The notes: a model not told the origin generated them from the sequence alone. A stretch of 64,000 nt of DNA from Cryptomeria japonica (GCF_030272615.1 NC_081411.1:186999449-187063448), one strand, 5' to 3'. Positions 1-12,099 are shown, numbered from the stretch's first letter. Made by a program: numbers and translations.

Positions 1-1159
1 GCTTAAAAAATGGACTAATGTATCACAAAAAGTCAATAACTTAGTCATGCATTACACATTGTTGACCATGCAAGCTGCGACTGCGATTTTCCAAGAAGTC
101 AATAACACGAAGTACGACTATGCTGTTTTGGAGTCAGTTTAGCTTTTTCCATATATATATATATATGAGATGATACATTGTGACATGTTGTCCTTGCGAC
201 ATCTTGCTGAGGATAGGGGGCTTCTTCACCTCTTTCATCCTTGTGTGGCATAGTGGCCTCTCAAATTGCGGATAATGCCTCTTTTGGTATAGCTCTTGTT
301 TTCAGTGGGGTGCTATCCTGTGTGACCTGTGTGACTGTCTTTTTTCTACCTATAGATGCCTTGTTTAGTGTTTTGGTGGGGGTGAAGGGTGGGTTGATTT
401 TACCTTGCTTTTAATCTCCTTGCCCCGTGTTTGATTCAATGCCTAGATTGGCTAGTGGGGTGGTCTCTCTTGAAAGGACTCTTAGGAAGAATGCTATCTA
501 GGATGCACGAAGTTCCATGGGGGTGACCCTTGATCTTCCTATAGGGAAAGGTTGATGTCGCTAGATTTGGGTCTACTTTGCCTTGTCTTTTCTCTTGGAT
601 TCATAATATACAAGTAATGATCTTAGCAGTATTGTACATTGCTTTGAAAAACCCTTAAAGTTGGATTTTGATGTCAATTTATGAGAGGAGTTGTGTAAAA
701 AATGATTTTTTTTTTGTGAGAATGGGCTAATTAGAAGGTTTAGTCACTTTTGCCTCACATAACTTCATGAATGGATAACGAAAGATTGAATTCTTCTAAT
801 GGAGGAAAAATTAAAAAACCTACTCTCGTGCAAGTGGGTTTTTTCTTGTTTTTGACAACAAAAAAGATAAAAATACTATTTTAATTTATGTCTCGATATG
901 GGGCTAGAGTATGTTGATGCTAAAATCTTGGCATCTATACTTCAACTTGTCCATCGAATTATTCTCAATCCTGTCGATCTGGGTTTGTCTCCTAAATCTT
1001 CCCCTTCATTACTGGTTTGAATCCTTCTTTGTATCAATTGGAAACTCCATTGGCAACTTTGTGACATGAGACAAAAATTCATCGAATTTCATCCACATAA
1101 CCTTTGCTTGGATTTTAGTGTAATTGGACACCTCCAAAAATCTACGAGCATAAATTATT
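1..1159. other. No recognisable gene
   Basis: This stretch carries no open frame or motif that I can assign. It is ordinary AT-leaning plant intergenic DNA with a short AT dinucleotide run near 153-166. Degraded mobile-element sequence is possible but nothing was specific enough to name. Confidence 0.5.
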
Positions 1160-1345
1160 CTTAATGCTTTTGGTCACAATTGAACTTAAGTCTTATATTA
1201 TGAAGGTTCAACCTTCATATGTAGAAGATGCTACAAAACTAGACATATTACTGTTGAATGTCCAAATGTCAAAATACAACCAAAGAAGGATTCCTCCTAG
1301 TGGAAATATGTCTCCCCTAAACATTATATTGTGGCAAAATCTCTC
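1160..1345 (+). mobile_element. Possible LINE ORF1 or gag zinc-knuckle remnant
   Basis: One + strand frame near 1227-1300 reads CYKTRHITVECPNVK, which resembles a damaged CCHC zinc knuckle of the kind found in plant L1 ORF1 and in gag proteins: first Cys, then a GH-like position, then the last Cys are spaced plausibly, but the second Cys is missing. There is no long open frame around it. The match is short, so this is a weak call and could be chance. Confidence 0.25.
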
Positions 1346-2077
1346 AATATGAAGGATTCCTCTTAAAAAAGGAGTCAAGGAAACAAAATAGCGAACAAGC
1401 ATAGGATCCCTCTTCAGAGCCAAAGACAACCCTAAATTTGTTTCAACAAGTTGATTCTAGTTGCTCAAATCGACCAAAAATATGTGATACAACCAAAACA
1501 AATCTAGTGAAAAATTGTCCTACATTTTTTTCAACATTAGATGAGGGGTTCCATTCCTCAAGGTTTGAGAACACTCTTCATCATAATACACCTCAACCTC
1601 TAAAGGCTCTTAATGATGGAGGTGATGTTAATGATTGACACACAATGTAGAAAAAAGAAGAATACCAACAAATGTGTGGTAGTTAGCAACATGATGCATC
1701 TTTGGTATCACAACAAATCTGGTATTGCAACCAAAACTAGACGGTGGATCTTTTATTTGTGTGCTATCTGTTGATGGGGCTTTTTGCTATCTTTAGCAAT
1801 AGAGTAGTTTTGCTTTTTGTTTCTCATAGTGGTGTAGAAACCAATAGGTAGATGCTTGTATTGGCCCATTTTTGGCCAACAGAGTTCAAATAGATGTTAT
1901 TTCAGTATGGTAGCCATGTTTGGCCCTTCTAATGCAAAATCCTATGCAAACTTTATATTATTAATTAAATTTCTTTGCAACCTTAGTTGCTTTTTACCGA
2001 TAAAATATATAAACAATAACTATTGTTTTACATAAAATTTAATAGTTTACAATCATATTTCACCATACTAGGTAGAA

Positions 2078-2500
2078 GCATGGGGCAATTAATTCATGAC
2101 AGTTAGAAATTGTTGACTCCTTAAAGTAGTTATTGTATAAACAAATTTGCCTCCTTAAAGTAGTTATTGTATAAACAACTTTACACAAACATATTAAATA
2201 TGCATATGTTCTCACAGTTAGAAATCGTTGACTCCTTAAAGTAGTTATTGTGTACACAAATTTACACAAACATATTAATAAACATATTTTCTAGCACTTA
2301 GCGATTGTTGACACATTAAAGTAGTTATTGTATAAACAAATTTACACAAACATATCAAATAGACATCTTTTGAGAGTTAGCAATTGTTGACTCCTTAAAG
2401 TAGTTATTGTATAAACAAATTTATAGAAACATATTGAATATACATCTTCTCTCAATGAGAACTACCAATTGCTAGCTCTTTGAAAATAATTGTTATATAA
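2078..2500. repeat. Minisatellite, about 80-base unit, 4-5 copies
   Basis: The block TTAGAAATTGTTGACTCC, followed by TTAAAGTAGTTATTGTATA and an ACACAAACATATT segment, recurs at about 2080, 2214, 2295 and 2375, with a more diverged copy near 2458. Spacing between the later copies is about 80 bases. The first copy contains an additional short internal duplication of the TCCTTAAAGTAGTTATTG segment. It lies 1.5-1.9 kb upstream of the PRMT6 start codon. Confidence 0.8.
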
Positions 2501-3600
2501 GTCAATTTATGTAAAAGATAAAAACAATTAGTTTATATACATACATATACACATACATATGCATATGCATATGTACACACATACATATTAAATTATTAAT
2601 GTAAAAAATATTTATTATATAAAAAATAATTAAAAAACTTTTTTGTAAAAGCTTTCCTCTTCTCTTCTTCAATTTATTCTACTTTTTTCATTCTAATGAC
2701 ATAATTTGAAATGCAAGTATATTCTCAATTTTATTATAACTTAAAAATAATATTTCAAAAATTATAGATTGTATAAATCTAGAATCTTTTCATATTAAAG
2801 GAAATATGTATAAAATATTTTAAGTGGCAAATGAACAATCACATCACATATAAATTAATATTTTTAAACTAAAAAATCTTTGAAAATCTATCAAATGTTA
2901 TCAACAACCATTTCTTAATATATATATTTTAATCTTTCTCTAACATAACAAAGTAAATATTATAAACATTTGTTTCTTTATAATTTTGGTCACACTTTAA
3001 AAATTATTTAATTATTATGTATATGTTGAATATTATTTAATTGTTTCTCAATAAAATAATAAAATATCTTAAATTGATTAATCTTTTCTTTAATTATATA
3101 TATGTATATGTTGAATATTATATAAATTTTAAATTATTAAAATATAAATAGTTAAAAATATCTTTAAACATTAATATTTAAACTAATAATCCTCAAATAA
3201 AATATAATTAAACAAAAAATCATTATAAATATCTTATCAAAATATTTATCATATAAATTTTAAAACAATTTAAATTTATTTAATAAGATTTTTTCCAATT
3301 ATCAATTATAATTTGAATACTTCCTTAACAAAATCATAGATTGTAAAAGTCTAAAATCTCTTAATATATAAAAATGATACATGGTGTATTGGGTGACAAA
3401 TGAACACTAAAATCTTTTAATGTATTATAAAAAATTGTACATACTATTTTGGGTGATAAATGAACACTAAAATCTTTTAATAGGCCTATATTATAAAAAA
3501 TGGTGTTCTGGGTGACAAATGAACACTCACATGACATGTAACAATAAAGTTAATTTTAAAAGTAAAATAAATCTTTTGGAAATCTACCTAATATTATCAC
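2500..3600. repeat. AT-rich region with degenerate 70-80-base repeats
   Basis: The region is strongly AT-rich, with runs of alternating TA and (AC/AT)n near 2540-2585. Three adjacent copies of a unit containing GGTGACAAATGAACACT and AAAATCTTTTAAT lie at about 3340-3530, and a more diverged relative sits near 2770-2860. No coding potential is seen. It forms the distal upstream region of PRMT6. Confidence 0.6.
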
Positions 3601-3800
3601 CAGCCGCTTCTTAGTGTATTTTAATCTGTGTCCAACATGTGAGACCCCCCTATATCAAATAATACAAAAAATTGCCGCATGTTGAAGCCAATAGGGATGT
3701 GAAGTTTCAAAAAAAGAAGGGTCCGCCTTTCAGACAATAGTCCACTAAAAGTGGAAATGAAGCGTTTGTTTATTCTGTCTTAAATGACTTCTCTTCAAAT

Positions 3801-3810
3801 TATATAAATA
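3801..3810 (+). promoter_or_regulatory. PRMT6: TATA box of PRMT6
   Basis: TATATAAATA matches the plant TATA consensus and sits about 215 bases upstream of the start codon. A transcription start at roughly 3830-3840 is expected from the usual 25-35-base spacing. A telo-box-like AAACCCT at 3883-3889 would fall in the leader, a position common for such motifs in plant genes. The start site itself is inferred, not seen. Confidence 0.65.
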
Positions 3811-3875
3811 AAGAGACAGGTGGAGCACCGGCACCATGTCAGAAGAGAGGCACATCTATCAAATTATTAATAATA

Positions 3876-3884
3876 ATGGCTTAA
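3876..3884 (+). promoter_or_regulatory. Minimal upstream ORF in the PRMT6 leader
   Basis: ATGGCTTAA is a start codon followed by one codon and a stop within the predicted 5' leader. A second upstream ATG at 3836 opens a 38-codon frame closing at 3952, but lies so close to the predicted start of transcription that it may not be in the mRNA. Either could lower translation of the main frame; this is inference from position only. Confidence 0.35.
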
Positions 3885-4024
3885 ACCCTCATTCTCTTCT
3901 ATTAACAATATCCCAAAACCCCATTTGCTTTCTTCTGCAATCACATTTTTAACCGTTTGAAAGCTGGAAGTTGGAGGGAGTATATATACACAGTGATATA
4001 TACATACTGTACACATCAGCAGCC

Positions 4025-4216
4025 ATGTTCAGCGGCCACAAACGCGCGAGATTCAACAGCTCTTGCAGCAGCCGCAGAAGTAGTAGAAATTCAAGGGAGT
4101 CCAGGCTTGCTTGGGCTGCTCAACAGCAGGGAACCTCTTGTAGTAGTAGTAGCGAAAATGATGCTTTGTATTTCGGTTCATATGCCCATGTCGGAATTCA
4201 TGAAGAAATGATCAAG
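4025..4216 (+). CDS. PRMT6: PRMT6 exon 1: protein arginine methyltransferase N-terminus
   Basis: This exon encodes the first 64 residues of a type I protein arginine N-methyltransferase, which transfers methyl groups from S-adenosylmethionine to arginines of nuclear proteins including histones. Residues 1-47 are a Ser/Arg-rich, poorly conserved tail. Residues about 49-64 (YFGSYAHVGIHEEMIK) match the block that opens the catalytic region of plant PRMT6; known members continue directly with DRVRTETYR, exactly what exon 2 supplies. The start at 4025 is the first ATG in this frame; the frame is open further upstream but has only a TTG there. The exon ends in AAG with a GTGAGC donor at 4217, phase 0. 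The following intron is about 36.3 kb. Confidence 0.9.
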
Positions 4217-4349
4217 GTGAGCATTCTGGCCCAGCTATTTATTGCTGATTTCTTGGTTGGAGAGGGAAGAGTAAATTCTGAAGTGCATATGACAGTATAA
4301 TTGCTCTGGACTGTACTGAGTTCATAAATGTAATATGTTTGTGTAATGA

Positions 4350-5400
4350 TAAGCATGGTACATGCTTTAAATGAAAGGTTCTTGTCATACCCATTTGATA
4401 GTTGAGGCTTTCTTTTGCCTTGAAAGCATTGTCGGTGGGCTTGTACTACATTCTTAGGATTGTGATGTATCTTTACTTTTAATAATGGATTAGTGATTGA
4501 ATTTAGAAGTATCAGGCAACAAGAAATTTGTACTGAGTAATGCCCATTTGAAAATGGCAAACTGTCAGACACGCTTTTCTTTTCTTGATAATTAATGGAA
4601 GAGGTTATGGCTTGCCTAGAAAGACATAATGGATTAGCTTGGATCACATTCTTAAGATTTGTAAACATAGGTCACAGATTAAAGCACGTTCTGAAGTCTT
4701 AGTTTCTATACGGGTGATTGAATTTGAGTTGTAGAAGTTTAAAAATTGGTTTGAGTAAAACCCATTTGATTAATTTGACAATAAATAAAACATGAGATGA
4801 GATATGCATTTTTTTGTCGGTAAATTTTGAAAGATGTTAGGAGTTTCCTTGAAATCATTGTTGGATGTATCATGCGTAGTTTTAAATCTCAGTACATGTG
4901 AGATTATATTTAGAAAGAGTGCGGTATGCAATTGTCTTGGGTAATAATTTGACAAAAAAATATTATGAGATGATGCCTTTAATTTCTTGGTAAATTTTGG
5001 GTGAGGTTATGAGTTGCTTTGAAAGCATTGTTCGTAAATTTTCACCGTTCTTTTAAATTTTATTACATGTGATTGGATTTAGAAAGATTAGGCATTTCTT
5101 TTTGATAAATTAGACCATATATATTAGAACCAAAGTTAAAAATTACAGTTAATCCTTAAAAAAATAGGAGGTGGTATGGAATCACGCCCCCAAAGCCAAA
5201 CCGGCAAAGTTGGGAGATGAAATAACAAGTATCAAGTGGCCCTAAGAAGGAAACGTTTAATTGATTTAAGTAATATTCATTTGACAATAACTAAACTACA
5301 AGATGTTATATACTTTTTAATACTAGTAAATCTTGGATGAGGTTATGGATAGCCTTGAAAGCAAAGTGGGGTAAACTTGGACCACATTCTAAAATTAAAA
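4350..5400. repeat. Degenerate direct repeats at the start of intron 1
   Basis: A loose unit containing CCTTGAAAGCATTG, a following ACATTCTTAGGATT-like segment and a TTTGACAATAAATAAA-like segment recurs near 4418, 4613, 4849, 5016 and 5351. Spacing is irregular (about 170-335 bases) and the copies are strongly diverged. It looks like an old tandem expansion of intronic sequence; no protein is encoded. Confidence 0.5.
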
Positions 5401-5539
5401 AAGAAGAGGCAAACGTGAATATACTCCACAATCATGATACTACAACCTTTAGCAAACTGTCGAATTCTTACCTTATTGTAGCAAGGGAATTTGAATCTGA
5501 GTCATGGTCTTACATGTTCTCTTGTTAGCCTTACACCCA

Positions 5540-7609
5540 CAACACTGCAGATACTGTGAGCAAAAAGATCTATAAGCATGGGGCATACTCAAAACATACT
5601 CCATTATTTTTAAATCACAGCCTTGCCAAATTCCTTTCCTATATAGTAAATACCACTAATACAATGAGCCAAGATTTGTAAAGCATAGGTCACACTTGTA
5701 TGTACCCTGATAATTGTTTATCATATCCTTGTCAAAATTCTGCCCTATTGCTGTCAGGTATATTTGAACAAGATTCATGCACACGTTCTCCCCCTCTACA
5801 ATACCTTGGATACCATGAGACACAATTTTAATGAGGAATATGTTTTAAGAAAGACTATCTAGAACTTGTTTGATACATATTATCTTGCATCTATGCTAAA
5901 TGAAACAGCATGCCTAGCCTCATCTCATTTTTCAACATCCACAGATTGGGGCAGGAACAAAAATAACCATTTCTAGCCGTCCTTTCCCATTTTGTCAGAC
6001 CAATACGGTCCATTTCTTACCAAAACATAAAATAAGAAACATAAAATTACTTCCAAAAGTGAAACATGAAAAAAAATTGCTGGAACCTTGTGCTGAACCC
6101 CTGAAGCATGTATTCAAAACACTTTTTGCTCACCTTTTTTCTATTTTGGATGTGTGGAATAGCAATTTGTGACTTGAATTATGATTCAGACCTTTTGGGA
6201 AATAAGAAATGTCTATACAGTCCTATAATTGTTGTGCTGAATGAATGACTTAGGTTAAGTATTTCATTATATTTGTTTAAGCAAACTATGTGTAATTATT
6301 ATTTATTTTCACTTTATCTGGCTACTGTTGACAGACTAATAAAATGTGGTCTCACAATGTTCAAGCCCTGTTTCCTTTATATGATTGCTAGACTTAGAGT
6401 ATTTTTGGAGATTACTATAACTGTAAAGGGAAAAAGAAAAGGTATCTTGCATTCTAATACATAAAAATACAAAATTTGAAGATGAAAATCTCTTGAAGGT
6501 GAAGATGTTAATGTTGTTATCTTTAGACATAGGATGGAGGTTGAATTCTTAGGTTGCTTATAGTTATAATAATCAGATAAACAACGTAGAACTAGACATT
6601 GAGAATGACTACACTGTGGTCTATTCCTTGAACAGACACTGTCTAAAACTTGTATATTGCCTAAGAACATGTACTCTTTCCACAACGATTTTAATTTTTT
6701 TGGTGAATATAGGAAAGCAATGCATTTGTTTTTGTCTATTCTTGTAACTTACTATGTGTATTCCAGTTGATTTTTCAATATTACATCTATTTTGTGAAAT
6801 TTTATTAGTTCAATATCTATATAATCGTAGAATTTTTGTTTGTTTAAAATTTATTCTGATTTTGGCTGCTAGAAATACTTTGTAATAATTCTTTGTAAGT
6901 TTTCTTTAATATAAAGTTTTCAAATACAAAGTTCTAAGCATAAATGCTTTTATGGGTTTGCATCTTTCAAAGAGCTTCTTGCTTCTTGGTTGTAGTGTTG
7001 CATTTTTGATTGTTTTTCTCGTGTATAACTTTGGTTTATTGGTAGTTGTCTACCATCTTTTTGGTTGCGTTTAGATTGTTTTTGTTCTTGGCTTGTTTTA
7101 CAATCTGGACAGTCTCTTTAATGCAAGATTCTTTGTATTCTCTACTTTTTATTTATGCTTGTTCTTTTTCCAGACTTTGTTCAAAACTCATGTTTATATT
7201 TGTTTGATTAGTTCTGAATTTTGGCTATCTTTTTCTAAAGAGGTTTGGTTAGAGAACCCCAAACATAGATAGGAGAAAACATGTAAACACAGAAAATGGA
7301 GTTACAACAGCTCGTTGTACTTAAAATCTTCCATCATTTAGATCATTAAATGAAATGAGATGGTACATTTCAGTGAGAAAGATGACCAATTTTTCGCTGA
7401 GAAATGATTACTTACAAGGTCAATTATTGAACCCAATTTCTGTAGACTACAATGCTATAATATAATTTTCATAGAATGCTTTCATTGCCTAAATCAATGC
7501 ACTTTTATAAGTATATATACTTACATTTATTATCCTTATCTTAAATATGAAAACTTTATCTCTTACAGAAATATTTTAGAAACACATTTACGTTGTTCTC
7601 CTCAGTCAG
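5540..7609. other. Intronic DNA, nothing recognised
   Basis: No open frame longer than about 100 codons, no terminal repeats and no protein motif could be recognised on either strand. The right part (about 6700-7260) is T-rich. It is probably old intron sequence or unrecognisable element remains. Confidence 0.4.
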
Positions 7610-8583
7610 TCAATGTATCGGCTTAAAAAATATCTTTCTCAGCTAGCAAACAAACAAAATGAAAATAAGGTTTAATGTGCTTGTTACATGTATAGAAGAC
7701 TGTATTTTTGACTGGATTGAGAAGACCCTGATAATCACAAAGTACCTGTTGACGTGTATTTTGTACACAATCATACACAGAATAAAATACCTAAAGGCAT
7801 CTTATCCTCTCTTGAGAAAATAGTCTCTAACTGCTGAAGATTCGCGTAAAGGATCAGTTAGGTAGACTCCAAGGTTCTTTTAGTGGGGTCTCCACGTGTG
7901 GACAAGCTCCAGTGGTATGATGTGATTTGCTGGAATCACAAGGGGACTTACATTGAACTTCCGATCTGCTTTGCTGGACACAGGCTCTGACTAACTTAGA
8001 TTAAAAAAATGGAAAAAGGATAAGGGCGAAGAGAGGATCTAATCTTAATAAGAAGAATGTAGGAGCAATGACTTGATTTTTGGTGAAACTCTAACTAGAT
8101 CTTGTTTTGACATCAATGGAACATCTACACAAGACTAGTGCGATCTTCTAAGGGAGCTTTATGATGTTCAAATCATCACCGCAGGCATAGATACCATCCA
8201 AGTTGATGCATATCAATGAAGAGGCGACAAATTGAAATTGAGCTTAAGCTGAACGGTTCCAGTCGACTACACAAGGCAAGTTTGCAATCAACAAACTGCT
8301 AGTAGTATGGATGTACGAATTCCACCATCAATCAATCACATTCCCTCCATTCATTTAATCATCTACCATCTAAGATTGAAGACTCAACAAGAAACCATGC
8401 AAATTGCAAGAAAAACGACATATTTCACCATTACTTCAATGAAAATGGAGTTTGTTTACAATCAATGGCAACAATTTCTTGCCTTGTCCTCCTATTCTAC
8501 TCTCTGTCTACTAACTACTTTCAACTATTTACAACTCTCTCTAATCCTCTAAAATTCCACCTTTACAAAATGAAATGCCTGGG

Positions 8584-8592
8584 CTTATATAG
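8584..8592 (-). promoter_or_regulatory. LTR core promoter TATA of D
   Basis: On the minus strand this reads CTATATAAG, followed downstream by a TTTCATTTTGTAAAGG-like segment. The same arrangement occurs in A, B, C and E and, recognisably, in the F LTRs, always about 800-870 bases before the LTR 3' end. That constancy marks it as the retrotransposon promoter. Confidence 0.7.
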
Positions 8593-8655
8593 TGCCCACA
8601 ATACAATTTGATGGCTTAGATCAATTCAAGATCAATGGCCAAGATTTTACAATGA

Positions 8656-8673
8656 AAACCCTAATTAGGGTTT
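8656..8673. promoter_or_regulatory. Telo-box palindrome in D
   Basis: AAACCCTAATTAGGGTTT is a perfect 18-base palindrome made of two head-to-head telo-box motifs. It lies just upstream (sense) of the LTR core promoter. Equivalent sites occur in A (about 17465, imperfect), B (26569), C (55799) and E (about 61468). Confidence 0.75.
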
Positions 8674-9700
8674 GTTACAACCATTACATAACATTTAATG
8701 CTTGACCAATGATAAAATTGTATTGCTTGGACACATGTCCCTTTTAGAAAAATCGACCAATGGATAGCCGGGGTAGGTACATCGGAGTTTGTGCCACCTT
8801 CCATGAGTTAAGTACATTGAATCTGGACATGCTGAGATGGACTTCACTGATTGGAGAAATGATGACTAGGACGCCACCTCATCTGACACTTGAAGCTTGC
8901 TAGATATTCAATTTGATGTCGTTGAGAGGCTATCTTTAATTAACTCTTGTTCTAACTCCTTTTGTCCTTGATGTGCAGGATGACGATGTACCTCGCCTTG
9001 GAACGCTGGATTGACAGAGGTCGCCCATGTCTTGGCTTGATCGTCCTGGCGAAGACCGTCCTTGATCCGGCTTGATTTTCCTTGAAGAGACCTCCATTTG
9101 ACGCCTACACAACATTTCAAAATTAGTAACATGATTTTGCAATACATAACATAAATTAGAGAGCAATTTTTTAGGAAACTTAATGATAAGTCCTTTATTA
9201 ATCATTTCCTAAAAACGACTCTTGAGCTAGGAAAAACAAAATTCCAAAATTCAAAATTAAGGAAATGACGATGAACAATTCAAAATTAAAACAATAAATC
9301 CATATCGCCATACCTCACTAGAGAGCTAACTCTAGAATGCAAAATGAGGAATTTGCCTAGGCAAAAATCAAAATTCGATAGTCTTGATGTGATCTTCAAA
9401 AGAACGTTCCTCTTATCAACTTCGCCACCCTTCAAGTCTTGGACGTGATTTCCTCTTCAAGTTAGCAATTTCGCCATCTTTGATATGTCTTTGACGTCCT
9501 AGGCAACTTCGCTCAAATAGAAACTTCAAGTTCGCCTCTCCTTTGGATAGTAGTTTCGCACCACCTTTGATTGAATTCGCTCCTCTTCTTGAATGATAAT
9601 TTCGCCCTTCCTTTGTATGAAATTCGCTCCTCTTTTGCCTTCTCCAAGTTGCATATGAGAGATGATAAATGATGATGTGAAAATGAAATAAACACCTTCC

Positions 9701-9710
9701 TTTATAGGCG
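9701..9710 (-). promoter_or_regulatory. Upstream TATA in D
   Basis: On the minus strand this reads CGCCTATAAA. It occupies the same place as the TATA upstream of the long ORF in B (30502-30509) and the equivalents in A, C and E, although D no longer has that ORF. Confidence 0.55.
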
Positions 9711-10037
9711 CTCACCTTCATATTGACCTTAGGCCGACTTTTTGCAAAATATAGCAATTAAAACGATTTTTAAATAAATAATAAAGGCCGACCTTGACAA
9801 AATAAACCCAAGCGCTTCCTTTTGATTTTTATTAAATTAATAATTAATTATTAAATGCCTTTATTTTTAATTAATAAATTTCGATTTTTTACAAAGGCAA
9901 AAAATAATTAATAAATACATACCATGCGCTATTTAAATGCTTTTAATTAAATATCGATTTTTTTCTAGCATTTAAATAAATTTAAAAAATGTTTGTTTAG
10001 CGCCCAAAAATGAAAAAGTGGGAAGATACGTACCTCA

Positions 10038-11250
10038 TCGCCCTGGTCCCTGACTGAGGGACAGGAGCGATTTTGCTCTTGTGGGCCTCATTTCACTTCA
10101 TCACCTTCGAAAATTATATTCAACGGATTTGCAATGCCTCCTTTCATTCATTCATGCCTTGAGATCGGTTGAAATTTGGCGAGAAAATCATCTACAACAA
10201 AAATCGCTCTGGTCCCTTCCTGAGGGACAGGAGCGAACTTAAGCATTTTGGTCCTTTGTTGACGTTTGATAATCTTCAATTTGTCTTCAACGGGTTCGAT
10301 TGACCTCCTTTCTTGCCTTCGAACATAAAATTTGCTTGATCTTTGCCCAGATCGTACCTTATGAAGAACTTCGCTCTGGTCCTTCAGTGAGGGACAGGAG
10401 CGAAATTGACCCTCTAGGCAAAACTCCATCATTTCCTTGTTTTTGATCAAGTCTGGATGTTCTATCATGCTCATTTCGTCCTTCACCATGCCTTTGATGT
10501 CTCGATTCGTCCAAACAAGGTCAGGAATGGCTCAACTAAGCATTTTCGCTCTGGACCCTTGGTGAGGGACACGAGCGATTCGCCTTGGTCCCTTGGAGAG
10601 GGACACGAGCGCATTTCGCTCTGGACCCTTGGAGAAGGACACGAGCGAAATTTGACTTTTCGCACTCTCGATCAGGACAATTTTAATGGAATATAACATT
10701 TAAGTATAAGTGACATTTCCTTCTATGTTTCTTCTTTCTTATACTTTAAGTTATATTCCATATATACTTTCAGGATGTTTGAGAGTGGTTTCAGACCTCC
10801 AGGAGTTATATTGCAAAATCTAGTTTTTGGAGGTTTTTCAGTTTCCAGACTTAGTCAAATTTCAGGATCAGGACATTCCAGACTTAGCCAAATTTCAGGA
10901 TCAGGACCTCACTCAAGCCGGACTTGCTACCCTGTTGATCTCCCCGACAGCACTTCAAGTTATATTCATTTGATAAAATGTACCTCTTTGGACCTTCTCA
11001 CATCGTCAAGACGTTAAAATCTTGCAAGGACAAAGCAAAATTGGATTTGTAGCTCCGGTCCTTCACTGAGGGACAGGAGCGATTTAGGCAATTAGCACTG
11101 TTATGGACATCCCAAAAATCTTCAATTTATATTCAATGGAAAGATCTCGCCTTTCTCCATCACTTCCAATTCGTAATTCATCTTGACCCTGCAGGAATAG
11201 TAAAATATTTGAAAACGAGCTCCCGTCCTTCACTGAGGGACAGGAGCGAT
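10038..11250. repeat. Hairpin array in D, eight copies
   Basis: A core of about 33 bases, beginning TCGCTCTGGTCCC and ending GGGACAGGAGCGA, starts at 10038, 10204, 10371, 10546, 10580, 10616, 11051 and 11218. Its two arms are near-complementary (about 11 of 13 positions), so each copy can fold as a hairpin. Several neighbours are 162-176 bases apart; the cluster at 10546-10648 is a local compact triplication. Spacer DNA is much less conserved apart from a TTCAATTTATATTCAATGG-like motif. Confidence 0.85.
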
Positions 11251-11945
11251 TTTGCTCCTACAGGCCAAAATAACATGATTTTACACATTTAATCACTTCA
11301 CAAGGCAAAAACAAATCATTTCCAATGCCCAGGATCAAATATCAAAAAAGTCAAAATTTGGTCAAAAATATTCAATTGGACAAAAATTCACATTTCATCT
11401 TCAACACTTAGACAAATTTAAGCTCTGCATCAACATTCCAATTGAAAATTAGACCATTCTGGCGAATTCATTTCATTCAAAATTTGCATTCTAGAAAAGG
11501 AAATTCAAAAAGCTCCCAAAACCGACTGGATTTTGGTCCGAAAAGACGGTAATTAGAACCCTAAGGCTTGACCCTAAATCCAGACAACTAACAAACTAAC
11601 AAAACCCTAAAAAAGCAAAGCGAAAACGAGCAAAACGAGCAAAAAAAAAAAAAACATGGGTCCCCATTTGCAATGGGGCGATGTGTGAAAACGTCACAAC
11701 AGTACCCTTGTGAGCTGCTCATGATATGACTATAAATCAGACAAGATCCGCTTTTACATAATGTCAAAATACCAACTTGTACTATTCTTGGCAAATCAAC
11801 AGTCTATTTGTTCTTGTTTACCCAGAATACTGCACATATTCCAAGATTAAAGATATACCTGTCATCCCAATCTGTATCTCTGTAACTCAATAGCTGATAT
11901 CCACCATGCATTGAATGTACCTCAAGAACCTCTTTGCGCTTACAA

Positions 11946-12099
11946 CAATCAACTTTAAGTTTACTAAGAAATCATATAACAAAGCTAACAACAAAACAAA
12001 TGTCAGGCCTAGTAGAAGAAAGATATATTGGGCTGCCGATCTATTGTCTTGTAAGTGGCTGGTTATCCCACTGAATGCTAAATTTTTATAGACCAGTTA
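11946..12099. other. Intronic DNA, nothing recognised
   Basis: No motif could be assigned between the Copia fossil and the SINE-like block. It may be more of the Copia gene, too decayed to recognise. Confidence 0.4.

Larger units (their letters stand above)
7747..11701 (-). mobile_element. Solo LTR D (3.96 kb), ORF-less member of the giant-LTR family
   Basis: D starts TGTTGACGTG and ends GTCACAACA on the + strand and is flanked by a perfect 5-base target duplication GTACC (7742-7746 and 11702-11706). Both ends match element B, and in sense orientation (minus strand) it reads TGTTGTGACG...ACACGTCAACA. Parts in sense order: U3 with a hairpin array (10038-11250), an upstream TATA (9701-9710), a leader shared with B, then a non-homologous insert where B has its long ORF, a core promoter (8584-8592) and about 840 bases of R-U5. 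No second LTR or internal region is present, so it is read as a solo LTR left by LTR-LTR recombination. Confidence 0.85.
7610..11945 (-). mobile_element. Copia-type retrotransposon fossil (RNase H end), split by solo LTR D
   Basis: On the minus strand 11760-11945 reads like the Copia RNase H block (SYRDTDWDDRYIFNLG, then AVFWVNKNK). The flank on the other side of solo LTR D, about 7610-7746, reads LCDYQGLLNPVKNTVFY and then KHIKPYFHFVCLLAEKD, matching the Copia segment that runs CDN...NPVFH..TKHI..YHF. Element D (7747-11701) therefore landed inside an older Copia pol gene. The fossil is short, broken several times, and no LTRs of its own were found. It must predate D. Confidence 0.65.

Noticed and set aside
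3957-4024. Upstream starts in and around the PRMT6 exon 1 frame
   Set aside because: The candidate starts at 3957 and 3971 are TTG, not ATG; only 4025 is an ATG in the right frame.
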